64,000 bases of DNA from Litorivita sp040371945 (GCF_040371945.1 NZ_BAABWS010000001.1:1860001-1924000), one strand, 5' to 3'. Counted from the stretch's first letter, positions 8,810 through 18,287 are shown. Numbers and translations: made by a program. Notes: generated by a model not told the origin, from the sequence alone.

Positions 8810-9514
8810 TTACGAGGCGGGGCGCGACGGGATGTTGAGACCCTTTTGCACCGCATCACGCGCTGCAAAACGGGCGACATACTCCTTGAGCCGCTCATAC
8901 CCGTCCCAACCCAAAACCTCCTCGGCCTTGTAAAATGCCAAGGCGCGCAGCCATGGCGCGATGGCAATATCGGCGATGGAATAGTCACCCGCGATCCAGT
9001 CGCGATCTTGCAGTTGTGTCTCTAACACAGACAAAAGCCGCTTTGCCTCGCCGATGTAGCGTTCGCGCGGGCGGGGGTCTTCGATCTCTTTTCCCGCAAA
9101 GGCATAGAAATACCCAAGCTGCCCGAGCATCGGGCCAAGCCCGCCCATCTGGAACATCACCCATTGGATGACCTCATAGCGTTTTGCGGGATCGTCGGGC
9201 AAAAGCATGCCGGTTTTCTCCGCCAGATAGATCAGGATCGCGCCGCTTTCGAACAGGGCCAAAGGCGCGCCGTCCGGCCCGTTGGGGTCCAAAATCGCGG
9301 GAATTTTATTGTTGGGGTTCAAAGACAAAAACGCGGGGCTTTTGACATCGGCATCCGCGAGCGTCACCAGATGCGCCTCATAGGGCAGGCCGGTTTCCTC
9401 GAGCATGATCGAGACCTTCACGCCATTGGGCGTGGGGAAGGAATAGAGCTGTAGCTTGCTGGGATCGCTGGCGGGCCAGCGGGCCTGAATCGGGTGGATC
9501 AATTGGGCGGTCAT
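8810..9514 (-). CDS. Glutathione S-transferase family protein (YfcG/YghU-like)
   Basis: A 234-residue GST. The thioredoxin-like N-terminal domain contains YSFPTPNGVKVSIMLEE and the glutathione-binding LFESGAILIYLAEK (the ESG motif). The C-terminal helical domain contains IAGDYSIADIAIAPWL, the family N-capping box. The TPNG start of helix 1 is the mark of the YfcG/Ure2p-like nu class, whose members are disulfide reductases or peroxidases rather than classical conjugating enzymes. That reaction is inferred from the family. Confidence 0.82.
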   Translation of the reverse strand: MTAQLIHPIQARWPASDPSKLQLYSFPTPNGVKVSIMLEETGLPYEAHLVTLADADVKSPAFLSLNPNNKIPAILDPNGPDGAPLALFESGAILIYLAEKTGMLLPDDPAKRYEVIQWVMFQMGGLGPMLGQLGYFYAFAGKEIEDPRPRERYIGEAKRLLSVLETQLQDRDWIAGDYSIADIAIAPWLRALAFYKAEEVLGWDGYERLKEYVARFAARDAVQKGLNIPSRPAS

Positions 9515-9660
9515 CCTCGCCTCCTTTTAAAGGGTGTGGCAGTTGAGCCAACCTAGTCAATTTTCCCCGTATTAACAGGGATTAACATGTGTAAATACGT
9601 GCTATTATCTGTGCGCGGGACAGGAATTGCGAACAACCCGCTGTAAACGAGGGAAGAAAA

Positions 9661-10077
9661 ATGCTCAAAGAGTTCAAAGACTTCATCGCCAAAGGCAACG
9701 TCATGGACATGGCCGTTGGTATCATCATCGGCGCGGCCTTCACCGCGATTGTCGGCTCATTGGTGGCCGATCTGATCAATCCGATCATCAGCCTGTTCAT
9801 GGGCGGGGTCGATTTCTCGGGCCTTTATGCCCTGCTTGGTGATGGCGAATATGGCTCGATCACCGAAGCCGAAGAAGCCGGCGCTGCGGTCTTCGCCTAT
9901 GGCCGCTTCATCATGGCGATCATCAACTTCCTGATCATCGCATTTGTGGTGTTCATGTTGGTCAAGGCGGTCAATTCGACCAAGAAGAAAGAAGCCGAAG
10001 TCAAAGCCGAAGAGCCTGCGGGCCCGACCGAGCTTGAGCTTTTGACGGAAATCCGCGACGCGCTTGCCAAAAAGTAA
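9661..10077 (+). CDS. mscL: Large-conductance mechanosensitive channel MscL
   Basis: A 138-residue inner-membrane channel that opens under hypo-osmotic membrane tension. The N-terminal amphipathic helix MLKEFKDFIAKGNVMDMAVG leads into the pore-lining TM1 (GIIIGAAFTAIVGSLVADLI). TM2 lies near residues 82-103, and the charged cytoplasmic helix ends ELLTEIRDALAKK. The SD GAGGGAAGAAAA precedes the start. A strong terminator follows at 10100-10133, so the gene is probably monocistronic. Confidence 0.95.
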   Translation: MLKEFKDFIAKGNVMDMAVGIIIGAAFTAIVGSLVADLINPIISLFMGGVDFSGLYALLGDGEYGSITEAEEAGAAVFAYGRFIMAIINFLIIAFVVFMLVKAVNSTKKKEAEVKAEEPAGPTELELLTEIRDALAKK

Positions 10078-10099
10078 GCCCGCACCGGATGCGTGAGTG

Positions 10100-10133
10100 C
10101 GGCCCGCTACCCGTCGTGGTGGCGGGCCGTTTT
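10100..10133 (+). terminator. Intrinsic terminator of mscL
   Basis: A 12 bp stem (10100-10111 with 10118-10129, one G-T wobble), a 6-base loop and TTTT directly after the stem. It starts 23 bp after the mscL stop. Confidence 0.88.
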
Positions 10134-10248
10134 CGTCTCTAACACGGCGCAATGCGCGGCGCGCATGATCTGCATTTCCGCCCTCGCGCGCGGCGCGCGG
10201 CTGGCGTAACCTCAGGCCAAGCATTCGTCGCAAGAAGGGCCTTCACAT

Positions 10249-10707
10249 ATGGATCTTGATCAACACGACCGGCAGATCCTGACCGTATTGCAACGCGAGG
10301 GGCGCATTTCCAACGCCGCCTTGGCCGAACGCGTGAACCTCTCGGCAAGCGCCACCCACCGGCGCGTGCAGCGGTTGGAGACCGAGGGCTATATTCGCGC
10401 CTATGTGGCCATGCTCAACGCGCGCAAGGTCGATTTGCCCACGACCGTTTTTGTCGAAATCAAACTGCAAACACAGGCCGACGAGGTGCTCGACGCCTTC
10501 GAGAAGGCCGTCGCCTTGGTGCCCGATGTTTTGGAATGCCATTTGATGGCGGGCACGGCGGATTACATCCTCAAGGTGGTCGCGGCCGATACCGATGATT
10601 TCGCCCGTATCCACCGCCAATACCTCACCCGCCTTCCGGGCGTGGCGCAAATGCAATCGTCTTTTGCCCTGCGCACGGTGTTCAAAACCACGGCGCTTCC
10701 GGTTTAG
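10249..10707 (+). CDS. Lrp/AsnC-family transcriptional regulator
   Basis: A 152-residue regulator. The N-terminal winged helix-turn-helix spans residues 3-60 (LDQHDRQILTVLQREGRISN; recognition helix SASATHRRVQRLE). A C-terminal RAM/AsnC ligand and oligomerisation domain spans about residues 65-145 (VLECHLMAGTADYILKVV). GAAGGG lies about 9 bases before the ATG. Lrp-type proteins usually sense amino acids and act nearby, but the following GMC oxidoreductase is an unusual target, so the regulon is open. Confidence 0.88.
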   Translation: MDLDQHDRQILTVLQREGRISNAALAERVNLSASATHRRVQRLETEGYIRAYVAMLNARKVDLPTTVFVEIKLQTQADEVLDAFEKAVALVPDVLECHLMAGTADYILKVVAADTDDFARIHRQYLTRLPGVAQMQSSFALRTVFKTTALPV

Positions 10708-10841
10708 CGATCGTCGCGGCTTTGGCGCTTTGGGCCGAAATAGTCTCTGTTCTGGGGCCTCGCGCGGCGCGGTGCGCTGATGCGTTGCCAATCCCTGTGC
10801 AGGCGTTACTCTGAGCGTCACCAAGGCGGAGGAGCGCAGGG

Positions 10842-12443
10842 ATGGAGTGGGACTATATCATCGTCGGCGCAGGCAGCGCGGGCTGCGTTCTGGCCAAACG
10901 GCTCAGTGAGGCAGGGCATCGCACATTGCTGCTCGAAGCGGGGGGGCGCGACAATTACCATTGGGTGCATATCCCGATGGGATACCTCTATTGCATCGGC
11001 AATCCGCGCACCGATTGGATGTATAAAACCGCGCCCGATGCGGGGCTGAACGGGCGGCAACTGCTCTATCCGCGCGGCAAGGTTCTGGGCGGATGCTCGT
11101 CGATCAACGGCATGCTGTATTTGCGCGGACAGGCGGCGGATTATGACGGCTGGCGGCAATTGGGATTGACCGGTTGGGGTTGGGACGATGTGCTGCCGCT
11201 GTTCAAGAAATCCGAGGACTATTTCGGCGGGCCAAACGAGGACCACGGCGCGGGCGGCGAATGGCGGGTCGAAAACCAAAGGCTGCATTGGAAGGTGCTT
11301 GACGATTGGCGCGATGCGGCGGTGGCGGCGGGAATTCCGGCCACAGATGATTTCAATCGCGGCGACAACGAGGGCGTGGGATATTTCAAGGTGAACCAGC
11401 GCCGCGGCTGGCGGATGAACACCGCCAAAGCGTTTTTGCGCACCACCAAAACCGACCATCTCAAAATCGAAACCCATGCCCATACGCGGCGTGTTCTGCT
11501 GGAGCAGGGTCGATGTGTGGGGGTGGAATACGAGCAGGGCGGCGAGATCAAAACCGCCCGTGCGCGCGGCGAGGTGATTTTGTCGGCGGGGGCGGTGAAC
11601 AGCCCGCAAATCTTGCAGCTTTCAGGCCTTGGCCCTGCGGCTTTGCTGAAAAACCACGGCATCGAGGTTGCACGTGACATCGGCGCCGTCGGGGCGAATT
11701 TACAAGACCATCTGCAATTGCGCTGCGCGTGGAAATTGACGGGGGCCAAGACGCTCAACACTATGGCGAATTCGGTGATCGGCAAGGCCAAGATCGGGTT
11801 GGAATATGTCTTGCGCCGCTCCGGCCCGATGTCGATGGCGCCAAGCCAGTTGGGCGCATTCTCCAAGTCGCGCGCGGGGCTGGCCACGGCGGATCTCGAA
11901 TATCATGTGCAGCCCCTGACCTTGGAGGCCTTCGGGCAACCTTTGCATGATTTTCCCGCCATGACCGCCAGCGTGTGCAACCTGCGCCCCGAAAGCCGCG
12001 GCAGCGTCGAAATCACCAGTAGCGACCCCAAGGCCGCGCCCAAGATCGCGCCCAATTACCTGAGCACCGAAGGCGACCGCCGCGTGGCGATTGATGCGAT
12101 CCGGCAGGCGCGTGCGATCATGGCGCAGGCCCCGATGGCGCAATATGCGCCTGAAGAAATGAAACCGGGGGTCAGCGCGCAAAGCGATGCGGAATTGGCC
12201 AAGGCGGCGGGGGATGTGGGCACAACGATTTTCCATCCCGTCGGCACGGTCGCCATGGGTGCGCAAGAGGACGCGCCGCTGGACGAGCGGCTGCGCCTGC
12301 GCGCGGTGGCGGGGCTGCGGGTGGTGGATGCCTCGGTCATGCCGCGCATCACCTCGGGCAATACCAATGCGCCGACCATCATGATTGCCGAGAAAGCCAG
12401 CGAGATGATCCTCGCGGATGCGCGGCAAGGGGCGATGGCATGA
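10842..12443 (+). CDS. GMC-family FAD oxidoreductase (choline dehydrogenase-like)
   Basis: A 533-residue flavoenzyme of the glucose-methanol-choline family that oxidises an alcohol group. The FAD-binding fold starts DYIIVGAGSAGCVLAKRLSE and continues to LLLEAG. The GMC signature is in GGCSSINGMLYLRGQ, and the C-terminal block has the catalytic His (FHPVGTVAMG) and Asn (ITSGNTNAPTIMIAEKASE). The SD GGAGGAGCG precedes the ATG. It overlaps the next gene by 4 bp (ATGA). True choline dehydrogenase usually has Bet partners, absent here, so the substrate alcohol is unknown. Confidence 0.88.
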   Translation: MEWDYIIVGAGSAGCVLAKRLSEAGHRTLLLEAGGRDNYHWVHIPMGYLYCIGNPRTDWMYKTAPDAGLNGRQLLYPRGKVLGGCSSINGMLYLRGQAADYDGWRQLGLTGWGWDDVLPLFKKSEDYFGGPNEDHGAGGEWRVENQRLHWKVLDDWRDAAVAAGIPATDDFNRGDNEGVGYFKVNQRRGWRMNTAKAFLRTTKTDHLKIETHAHTRRVLLEQGRCVGVEYEQGGEIKTARARGEVILSAGAVNSPQILQLSGLGPAALLKNHGIEVARDIGAVGANLQDHLQLRCAWKLTGAKTLNTMANSVIGKAKIGLEYVLRRSGPMSMAPSQLGAFSKSRAGLATADLEYHVQPLTLEAFGQPLHDFPAMTASVCNLRPESRGSVEITSSDPKAAPKIAPNYLSTEGDRRVAIDAIRQARAIMAQAPMAQYAPEEMKPGVSAQSDAELAKAAGDVGTTIFHPVGTVAMGAQEDAPLDERLRLRAVAGLRVVDASVMPRITSGNTNAPTIMIAEKASEMILADARQGAMA

Positions 12444-13000
12444 GCACGCCCGTAAAAATCGCTTTGGCCTATTGTTCGGGCGCGGGGCATACGCGCCGTT
12501 TGGCCGAAGAGATCGCGGCGGGCGTCATGGGCGCGGGCGGCGCGCCGGTGTTGATTGATGTGACCGCGATGGACGAGGGCGATTGGGCCGCCATGGCGGG
12601 CGCCGCCGCGATTGTCTTTGGCGCCCCGACCTATATGGGCAGCGCGGCGGCCGACTTCAAAGCCTTCATGGATGCCAGCAGCGATATCTGGGTGGACCAG
12701 CTTTGGGCCGATAAACTGGCAGGCGGCTTTACCGTCGCGACCTTTGCGAGCGGCGACAAATTGTCGACCTTGATGCAACTGTCGGTCTTTGCCGCGCAGC
12801 ACGGGATGGTTTGGCTCGGGCAAGGCGAAATCGGCGCGCCGGTCGATGCCGATAAGCCCGAGATCAACCAAAGCGGCGCGTGGCTTGGCCTTGCCGCGAC
12901 ATCGGTGCGCGACAAAACCTTGATGGTCAGCCGAGGCGACGCCGAAACCGCGCGCCGTTTCGGGGCGCGGATGGCCAAAGCGGCGCAGCGCTGGGGCTGA
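12440..13000 (+). CDS. Flavodoxin-like NAD(P)H-dependent FMN reductase family protein
   Basis: A 186-residue flavodoxin-fold protein. The FMN phosphate loop is YCSGAGHTRRLAEEI (residues 11-25) and the second flavin loop is GAPTYMGSAAADFKAF, resembling WrbA and related NAD(P)H:quinone oxidoreductases. It is translationally coupled to the upstream GMC oxidoreductase (ATGA overlap), suggesting it recycles or accepts electrons in the same pathway. That link is inferred from coupling only. Confidence 0.78.
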   Translation: MSTPVKIALAYCSGAGHTRRLAEEIAAGVMGAGGAPVLIDVTAMDEGDWAAMAGAAAIVFGAPTYMGSAAADFKAFMDASSDIWVDQLWADKLAGGFTVATFASGDKLSTLMQLSVFAAQHGMVWLGQGEIGAPVDADKPEINQSGAWLGLAATSVRDKTLMVSRGDAETARRFGARMAKAAQRWG

Positions 13001-13003
13001 TCC

Positions 13004-14251
13004 CTATTTGGGCATTTTCCAATAGGGCCCGTCTTCCTTGATCAAAACGGGCGTGCGTTTTTCCGGCGGATGCATCCGCGTCAGCAAGAGTTGCGACAGG
13101 TCGGTCAACACGCCGCGGCTTTGCGCAAAGGCATTGTGGTTGAGCGAGAAAATCTCGGTCCCCACGGCGGTCACGTCGATCGTATCAATGCCAGGCACGA
13201 TGACGGGCACGCCGTTCGGCACATCGCCCAGACGCGGAAAATCATCGCGGATCTTGCTGGAGGCCAAAAGCGCGCGGTCGCTGCCGCAGGCATAGAGCGT
13301 GACGTTATTGGCGGCGTCGGTGAAATGTTCAAACACCGTGCGGAAGTATCGCGCGTCCAGATCCGGCGCCGCCAGAACCAGTTGATCAATCGCTTTGCCG
13401 CGCGCGCCGAGCCTTGTGCCCGAACGGGTCAGAAGTTCGGCCAAGGCCGCGTTGCCCATGGAATGCGCGATCACATGCACCCGCTCGACGCCGGGGGTGG
13501 TGATCACGGCCTCCATGAACTCATCCATCGGTTTAACGGCGGATTTGGCGGCCTCTGTGTCATTCACATAAGACAATAGCCGCCCCTGACTGGGCCAGCT
13601 ATAGACAAAGGCGGGCCCGTCAAAGCGCATGTCATAGGCGATCTGCGCGCCGCGAAACATCGCCTGATCAAAGGAGGTGTTGAACCCGTGGATAAACACC
13701 AAAGCCGCGCCTTCATAGGTTTCACTGTCGCGGGCGATCTGTGCGGCGCGGGTTTGAAACTCCTCCAAGGACAGCTCCTCGCGCGCCAGAAGGGTCATAT
13801 GTTTGGCGGCGTCTTCCTTTTCCTCGAACAAGGTGATGGTGAAAATCGTGATGCGTCGCGGACGCTCGATATTGCCAAACTCATGGGCATTTTTCGGGAT
13901 GGTGATTTCGGCGGTGCCAAGGGTCAGCGATTGATGCCCTTCGGCGCCGTAAGTCGGGCCGTCTTCGTCGGGGGCCTGCGGCACGCGGTTGGTGCCGTAA
14001 AACAGCCGCTGCACCACAAAATCCTCGCCGCTTGGCATGATCATTGGCTCTTCACCCACGATGATCACCGGTTCGGGGGCGGGTTCAAGAGGCACCGCAT
14101 TGGGCGGCATCGGCGCAGGTTCGACCCCTGCGCTTTCTTCGGGCATCGGCGCGTTCATTTGCAAGGAGGGCAAGGCGATGACGGCAATGATGATCACCAA
14201 GGCGGCGAGCATCGCTGCGATAAGCAAAGGGCGTTTTTTGGACGCGGGCAT
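13004..14251 (-). CDS. Membrane-anchored DUF900-type alpha/beta hydrolase
   Basis: A 415-residue protein with an N-terminal membrane anchor (residues 8-27) and a Pro/Glu-rich linker. The DUF900 alpha/beta-hydrolase domain follows: ALVFIHGFNTSFDQA around residue 195 and the nucleophile elbow VIAHSMGNAALAEL near residue 255. The frame is open to 14305, but the ATG at 14251 has CGGAG upstream and leads into a basic-then-hydrophobic signal-anchor. It is convergent with the flavodoxin gene. Substrate unknown; the anchor implies periplasmic action. Confidence 0.75.
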   Translation of the reverse strand: MPASKKRPLLIAAMLAALVIIIAVIALPSLQMNAPMPEESAGVEPAPMPPNAVPLEPAPEPVIIVGEEPMIMPSGEDFVVQRLFYGTNRVPQAPDEDGPTYGAEGHQSLTLGTAEITIPKNAHEFGNIERPRRITIFTITLFEEKEDAAKHMTLLAREELSLEEFQTRAAQIARDSETYEGAALVFIHGFNTSFDQAMFRGAQIAYDMRFDGPAFVYSWPSQGRLLSYVNDTEAAKSAVKPMDEFMEAVITTPGVERVHVIAHSMGNAALAELLTRSGTRLGARGKAIDQLVLAAPDLDARYFRTVFEHFTDAANNVTLYACGSDRALLASSKIRDDFPRLGDVPNGVPVIVPGIDTIDVTAVGTEIFSLNHNAFAQSRGVLTDLSQLLLTRMHPPEKRTPVLIKEDGPYWKMPK

Positions 14252-14350
14252 GGGCGGCTCCGTAATGCGGAATGAAACTGCGATCTCAAATTGACTTATG
14301 GTCAACCTTACACAGCGCCGCGCAAATCACCAAACCCCGATATGCCCGAA

Positions 14351-14384
14351 CGACAAACCCCCGCGACCTTGCGGTAGCGGGGGC
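14351..14384 (-). terminator. Terminator downstream of rpsU
   Basis: A stem of CCCCCGC (14358-14364) with GCGGGGG (14377-14383), with an inner ACC/GGT extension. On the minus strand TTTGT follows. It lies 39 bp past the rpsU stop. Confidence 0.65.
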
Positions 14385-14422
14385 TGTATTCTTATCGTGT
14401 CAAAAGCCGAAAAGGGCTGCTC

Positions 14423-14629
14423 TTAGAGCATACCTTCGCGCTGGAGCTTCTTACGTGCCAGTTTACGGGCACGACGAATCGCTTCAGCCTTCTCACGCGC
14501 TTTTTTGACGGACGGTTTCTCGAAATGTTGCTTGAGCTTCATCTCGCGGAAAACGCCTTCGCGCTGCAGCTTTTTCTTCAGAGCGCGGAGCGCCTGATCG
14601 ACATTGTTGTCGCGAACACTAACCTGCAT
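14423..14629 (-). CDS. rpsU: 30S ribosomal protein S21
   Basis: A 68-residue, strongly basic small-subunit protein matching bS21 over its full length. It opens MQVSVRDNNVDQALRALKK, with FEKPSVKKAREKAEA in the middle and an Arg/Lys-rich tail. S21 takes part in the mRNA-binding platform near the 16S anti-SD region. The gene stands alone with its own terminator, divergent from the COQ9-family gene. Confidence 0.96.
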   Translation of the reverse strand: MQVSVRDNNVDQALRALKKKLQREGVFREMKLKQHFEKPSVKKAREKAEAIRRARKLARKKLQREGML

Positions 14630-14742
14630 GTGGTTTTCACCACCTTTCTAAGTTGAATTGCAAAATTGCAGGAGGTGGCCATATAGCAAAGCCCGCCCTA
14701 GATGTCTAGTATGTTGCCAACGCTCCCTGAAAGGAGGCCGCC

Positions 14743-15444
14743 ATGACCGACACAACCACATCCCAAGATCACGCCGCCATCAAGGAGGCGCTGCTCGATG
14801 CGGCATTGATGCACGTGGCCTTTGACGGGTGGAGCCCCGCAACCTTTGATGCGGCAGTGGCCGATGCGGGGGTCGATCCGGCGCTGGCGCGTGCGCTTTG
14901 CCCGCGCGGGGCGGTCGATCTGGCGCTGGCCTATCATGCGCGCGGGGATGCCTTGATGCTAGAGCGGCTGGCCGCGGCGGACCTGAGCGAGATGCGGTTT
15001 CGCGACCGGATCGCCGCCGCCGTGCGCTTCCGGCTAGAGGCCGCAAGCGACAAGGAAGCGGTGCGCCGCGGGACCACGCTGTTCACCTTGCCGCAAAATG
15101 CCCCTGACGGCGCGCGCGCGATCTGGAACACCTGCGATGCGATCTGGACCGCGCTGGGCGATACATCCGATGATTTCAACTGGTATTCCAAACGCGCCAC
15201 CCTGTCGGGGGTCTATAGCTCTACGGTGCTCTACTGGCTGGGCGATGACAGCGAAGACCACGCGGCCACATGGGAGTTTCTCGACCGCCGCATCGACAAT
15301 GTGATGCAGATCGAAAAGCTCAAAGCCAATGTGCGCGAAAACCCCGTTTTGTCGAAATTGATGGCGGGGCCGATGGCGCTTGCCTCGCGGATCAAAGCGC
15401 CCACCGCGCGTCACACCCATATGCCGGGACGCTGGTCGCGCTAG
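14743..15444 (+). CDS. COQ9-family protein (ubiquinone biosynthesis accessory)
   Basis: A 233-residue protein of the COQ9 family, lipid-binding partners of the ubiquinone hydroxylase COQ7 in mitochondria and alphaproteobacteria. The N-terminal part is TetR-like (LLDAALMHVAFDGWSPATFDAA). The C-terminal COQ9 core contains DDFNWYSKRATLSGVYSSTV and LYWLGDDSEDHAATWEFLDR, strongly conserved in the family. The SD AGGAGG lies ahead of the ATG. The quinone-oxidoreductase gene starts 53 bp later on the same strand, giving a small quinone-related cluster. Confidence 0.88.
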   Translation: MTDTTTSQDHAAIKEALLDAALMHVAFDGWSPATFDAAVADAGVDPALARALCPRGAVDLALAYHARGDALMLERLAAADLSEMRFRDRIAAAVRFRLEAASDKEAVRRGTTLFTLPQNAPDGARAIWNTCDAIWTALGDTSDDFNWYSKRATLSGVYSSTVLYWLGDDSEDHAATWEFLDRRIDNVMQIEKLKANVRENPVLSKLMAGPMALASRIKAPTARHTHMPGRWSR

Positions 15445-15497
15445 GCGCCCGCCCGCGCACACCGCCCCCATCACGCCCACCCGAAAAGGAAGACCCC

Positions 15498-16481
15498 ATG
15501 AGCGAAACCATGCGCGCGATCGAGATCACCAAAGCCGGCGGGCCGGAGGTGTTGCAACCCTGCACCCGCCCCGTGCCCACCCCCGAGGCGGGACAGGTCG
15601 TGATCAAAGTGGCCTATGCGGGGGTCAACCGCCCCGATGCCTTGCAGCGCGCGGGTGCCTATGCGCCGCCCCCCGGGGCGTCGGACCTGCCCGGATTGGA
15701 GGCGTCGGGCGAGATCGTGGCGCTGGGCGAGGACGCGCAGGGATGGGCCATCGGCGATCAGGTCTGCGCCCTGTTGCCGGGGGGCGGATATGCCGACTAT
15801 GTGGCCACGCCCGCGGCGCATTGCCTGCCCGTTCCCGAAGGGATGGACCTGCGCGAGGCGGCCTGCCTGCCCGAGACTTTCTTCACCGTGTTCTCCAATG
15901 TGTTTCAACGCGGCGGCCTCAAAGCGGGCGAGGTGTTTTTGGTCCACGGAGGATCGAGCGGCATCGGCACAACGGCGATCCAACTGGCCAAGGCCATGGG
16001 CGCGCGGGTCTTTGCCACTGCCGGATCGGACAAGAAATGCGCCGCCTGCGTGACGCTCGGGGCCGAGCGGGCGATCAATTATCGCACCGAGGATTTCGTC
16101 GCGGTGATGAAAGAAGAAGGCGGCGCCAATGTGATCCTCGACATGGTTGGCGGCGATTATATCCCTCGCAATATCAAAGCCTTGGCCATGGAAGGGCGTT
16201 TGGTGCAAATCGCCTTTCTGGGCGGGGCCGTGGCCGAATTGAACTTTGCCCAAGTGATGATGCGCCGCCTGACGATCACCGGATCGACCCTGCGCCCGCA
16301 AAGCGATCTGGCCAAGGCGCGTATCGCCGAGGCCCTGCGCGCCGATGTTTGGCCGCTTCTGGACGCGGGCAGAATTGCGCCCGTGATGGACAGCGAATTT
16401 GCCTTTGAGGATGCCGCCAAAGCCCATGCGCATATGGAGAGCAGCACCCATATCGGCAAGATTGTCCTGAAGGTCGGTTGA
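15498..16481 (+). CDS. NAD(P)H:quinone oxidoreductase, zinc-independent MDR (PIG3/zeta-crystallin type)
   Basis: A 327-residue medium-chain dehydrogenase/reductase. The GroES-like domain occupies residues 1-120 and lacks the zinc-binding cysteines of alcohol dehydrogenases. The Rossmann domain carries HGGSSGIGTTAIQLAKAMGA, the NADPH-binding signature. The PIG3 subgroup is suggested by MRAIEITKAGGPEVLQP and YAGVNRPDALQRAG. The start at 15498 has AAAGGAAG upstream; the frame is open earlier inside the COQ9 gene but without support. Likely role: two-electron or one-electron reduction of quinones. Confidence 0.85.
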   Translation: MSETMRAIEITKAGGPEVLQPCTRPVPTPEAGQVVIKVAYAGVNRPDALQRAGAYAPPPGASDLPGLEASGEIVALGEDAQGWAIGDQVCALLPGGGYADYVATPAAHCLPVPEGMDLREAACLPETFFTVFSNVFQRGGLKAGEVFLVHGGSSGIGTTAIQLAKAMGARVFATAGSDKKCAACVTLGAERAINYRTEDFVAVMKEEGGANVILDMVGGDYIPRNIKALAMEGRLVQIAFLGGAVAELNFAQVMMRRLTITGSTLRPQSDLAKARIAEALRADVWPLLDAGRIAPVMDSEFAFEDAAKAHAHMESSTHIGKIVLKVG

Positions 16482-16484
16482 TCC

Positions 16485-17189
16485 TCAGCCGCCGAGCGGC
16501 ACCCGCAACATATGGGCAAACCGGCCCTGTGCATCCGAGCGCAAAAGCGTGACCTGCCGCACCTCGAAAGGGGTAGGCAGCAGCGGCGCAAGGATCGGCG
16601 CCAGTATTGCGCCTGTTGCGGTGGCTTCGGATTTGGGAAGTTTTCCGGTCAATGTGATGTGGAATTTGAACTGGTCAAAGACATAAGGATAGCCCCAGCG
16701 GTCCAGATGCGCGCGCTGCGCCGCGCTCAGATGTGCCGGATTGCGCCGCGCGATCTCGTCTTGCGTCGGCGGCGCGCGAAACCCGTCGAGCCGCTCGACC
16801 AATGCGCCCGCAACGCGGGCCAGATCCGCCGTATCGCCGCGCGCCGTGAGCGCCAAGAACCGGCCCAGCTGCGCAAGTTCAAGCCCTTCCATCACCGCAG
16901 GGCGCAGATCGCGCGCCGCATCGCGCAGGGCTGTGACCAGATCGTCCTCGCGGCGTCCCTCAGCCAGATAAAACGGGGGCTTTAACGTGCCATGCAATCC
17001 GTATTTGCGCGGGGTTTCGGTGATCTGCGCAATCGGGCGGGGCAGCCCGCCGATTTCCGGATGCGCCCGCGCGCATCCCTGCGCCGCATCCCATCCCAGC
17101 CACGCTGCGCCGAACTCGGCCAAATCCGAGCCGTCGGGCGGTGTATAATAGATTGCGTAGCGCGGGATATGCGGCGGTTGCTCGGTCAT
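16485..17189 (-). CDS. DUF1045 protein, 2H phosphoesterase-like
   Basis: A 234-residue protein matching the DUF1045 family. Two histidine motifs are visible, KYGLHGTLKPPF (HxT type, near residue 65) and DQFKFHITLTGKL (HxT, near residue 175), as in 2H phosphodiesterases. In other genomes the family often lies with phosphonate (phn) genes, but no phn gene is present here. It is convergent with the quinone oxidoreductase, with a gap of 3 bp. Substrate unknown. Confidence 0.8.
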   Translation of the reverse strand: MTEQPPHIPRYAIYYTPPDGSDLAEFGAAWLGWDAAQGCARAHPEIGGLPRPIAQITETPRKYGLHGTLKPPFYLAEGRREDDLVTALRDAARDLRPAVMEGLELAQLGRFLALTARGDTADLARVAGALVERLDGFRAPPTQDEIARRNPAHLSAAQRAHLDRWGYPYVFDQFKFHITLTGKLPKSEATATGAILAPILAPLLPTPFEVRQVTLLRSDAQGRFAHMLRVPLGG

Positions 17190-17231
17190 GGGCCTCGCCC
17201 TAATGGCGCGATGTGACGCGGTGATGACGTC

Positions 17232-18254
17232 TTAGCGTTTGAGCGTGTCACCGAAGGAAATCACCGGCGTCATCTCGATTTTCTTGGGCAAATCGGCCTC
17301 CGGATCGGCGGTGCGTTGGGCGATGATCTCGGCGGCTTTGCTGCCGATTTCGGTCCGGCAGGCATCCATGGTCGCCAATTGGCGCGGCAGCCCTTGCAGC
17401 AATTCCACCCCGTTGAACCCCGCAAGACCGATTTCAGCAGGGATATCCACGCCTTTTTCGAGCAGGTAGAGTAGGCCGCCAGCACCGATCATATCATTGG
17501 AATAATAGAGAAAATCAATGTCAGGCGTTCGCTTCAACATGGCTTCGGTCAACTCGCGCCCCTTGGCCAGCGCCGATCCGCCAGAGTAAAACTCTTGGTC
17601 CGCCATCTCGATACCGGCCTTGGCCATGACCTGTGTGAAGCCCTCAAAACGTTTGCGCGCGCGGTGGTCGAGCGGCATTTTCGTGCCCAAAAACCCGATC
17701 CGCTTATATCCCGCCTCGATGATCGCATGGGCCATTTTCTCGCCTGCAAGACGGTGCGAAATGCCCACTTTGGTGTCGATGGCCATGCCGTCTACATCCA
17801 TGATCTCGACAACGGGAATGCCTGCGGCGCGCAGCATGGCGCGCGAGGCCTCCGAATGCTCCAACCCCGCGATGATCACGCCCGAGGGGCGCCATGACAG
17901 CATCTCGTAAAGCACTTTTTCTTCCTTCTCGGGAAGATAATCGGTGATCCCGACGACGGGCTGCAAATCGGTCCCCTCGAGGGCGCGGCTGATGCCGGTC
18001 ATCACTTCGGGGAACACCATATTGGACATCGACGGAATGATGACCGCGACCAGATTGACGCGCTGGCTGGCCAAGGCACCGGCGATTTTATTGGGGACAT
18101 AGCCAAGCTGCTTTGCTGCTTCGAGCACTTTTTTGCGCGTGCTGTCAGAGACATCACCGCGATTTCGCAACACGCGGCTCACTGTCATTTCGGACACGCC
18201 CGAAGCTTCGGAAACGTCACGCAGGGTGAGCGGGCGGCTGTCTTGTCTGGTCAA
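17232..18254 (-). CDS. LacI-family transcriptional regulator (GntR/gluconate-like)
   Basis: A 340-residue repressor-type protein. The N-terminal LacI helix-turn-helix and hinge occupy residues 9-62 (LTLRDVSEASGVSEMTVSRVLR; hinge VPNKIAGALASQRVN). A periplasmic-binding-protein-like effector domain follows (VAVIIPSMSNMVFPEV). Its closest known style is the gluconate repressor GntR of the LacI family. No sugar-use genes are adjacent, so targets lie elsewhere. A near-palindrome at 18288-18299 upstream may be an autoregulatory operator. Confidence 0.88.
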   Translation of the reverse strand: MTRQDSRPLTLRDVSEASGVSEMTVSRVLRNRGDVSDSTRKKVLEAAKQLGYVPNKIAGALASQRVNLVAVIIPSMSNMVFPEVMTGISRALEGTDLQPVVGITDYLPEKEEKVLYEMLSWRPSGVIIAGLEHSEASRAMLRAAGIPVVEIMDVDGMAIDTKVGISHRLAGEKMAHAIIEAGYKRIGFLGTKMPLDHRARKRFEGFTQVMAKAGIEMADQEFYSGGSALAKGRELTEAMLKRTPDIDFLYYSNDMIGAGGLLYLLEKGVDIPAEIGLAGFNGVELLQGLPRQLATMDACRTEIGSKAAEIIAQRTADPEADLPKKIEMTPVISFGDTLKR

Positions 18255-18287
18255 TGAGGTGATCCTGAAAATAAGTCCTGCAAATAG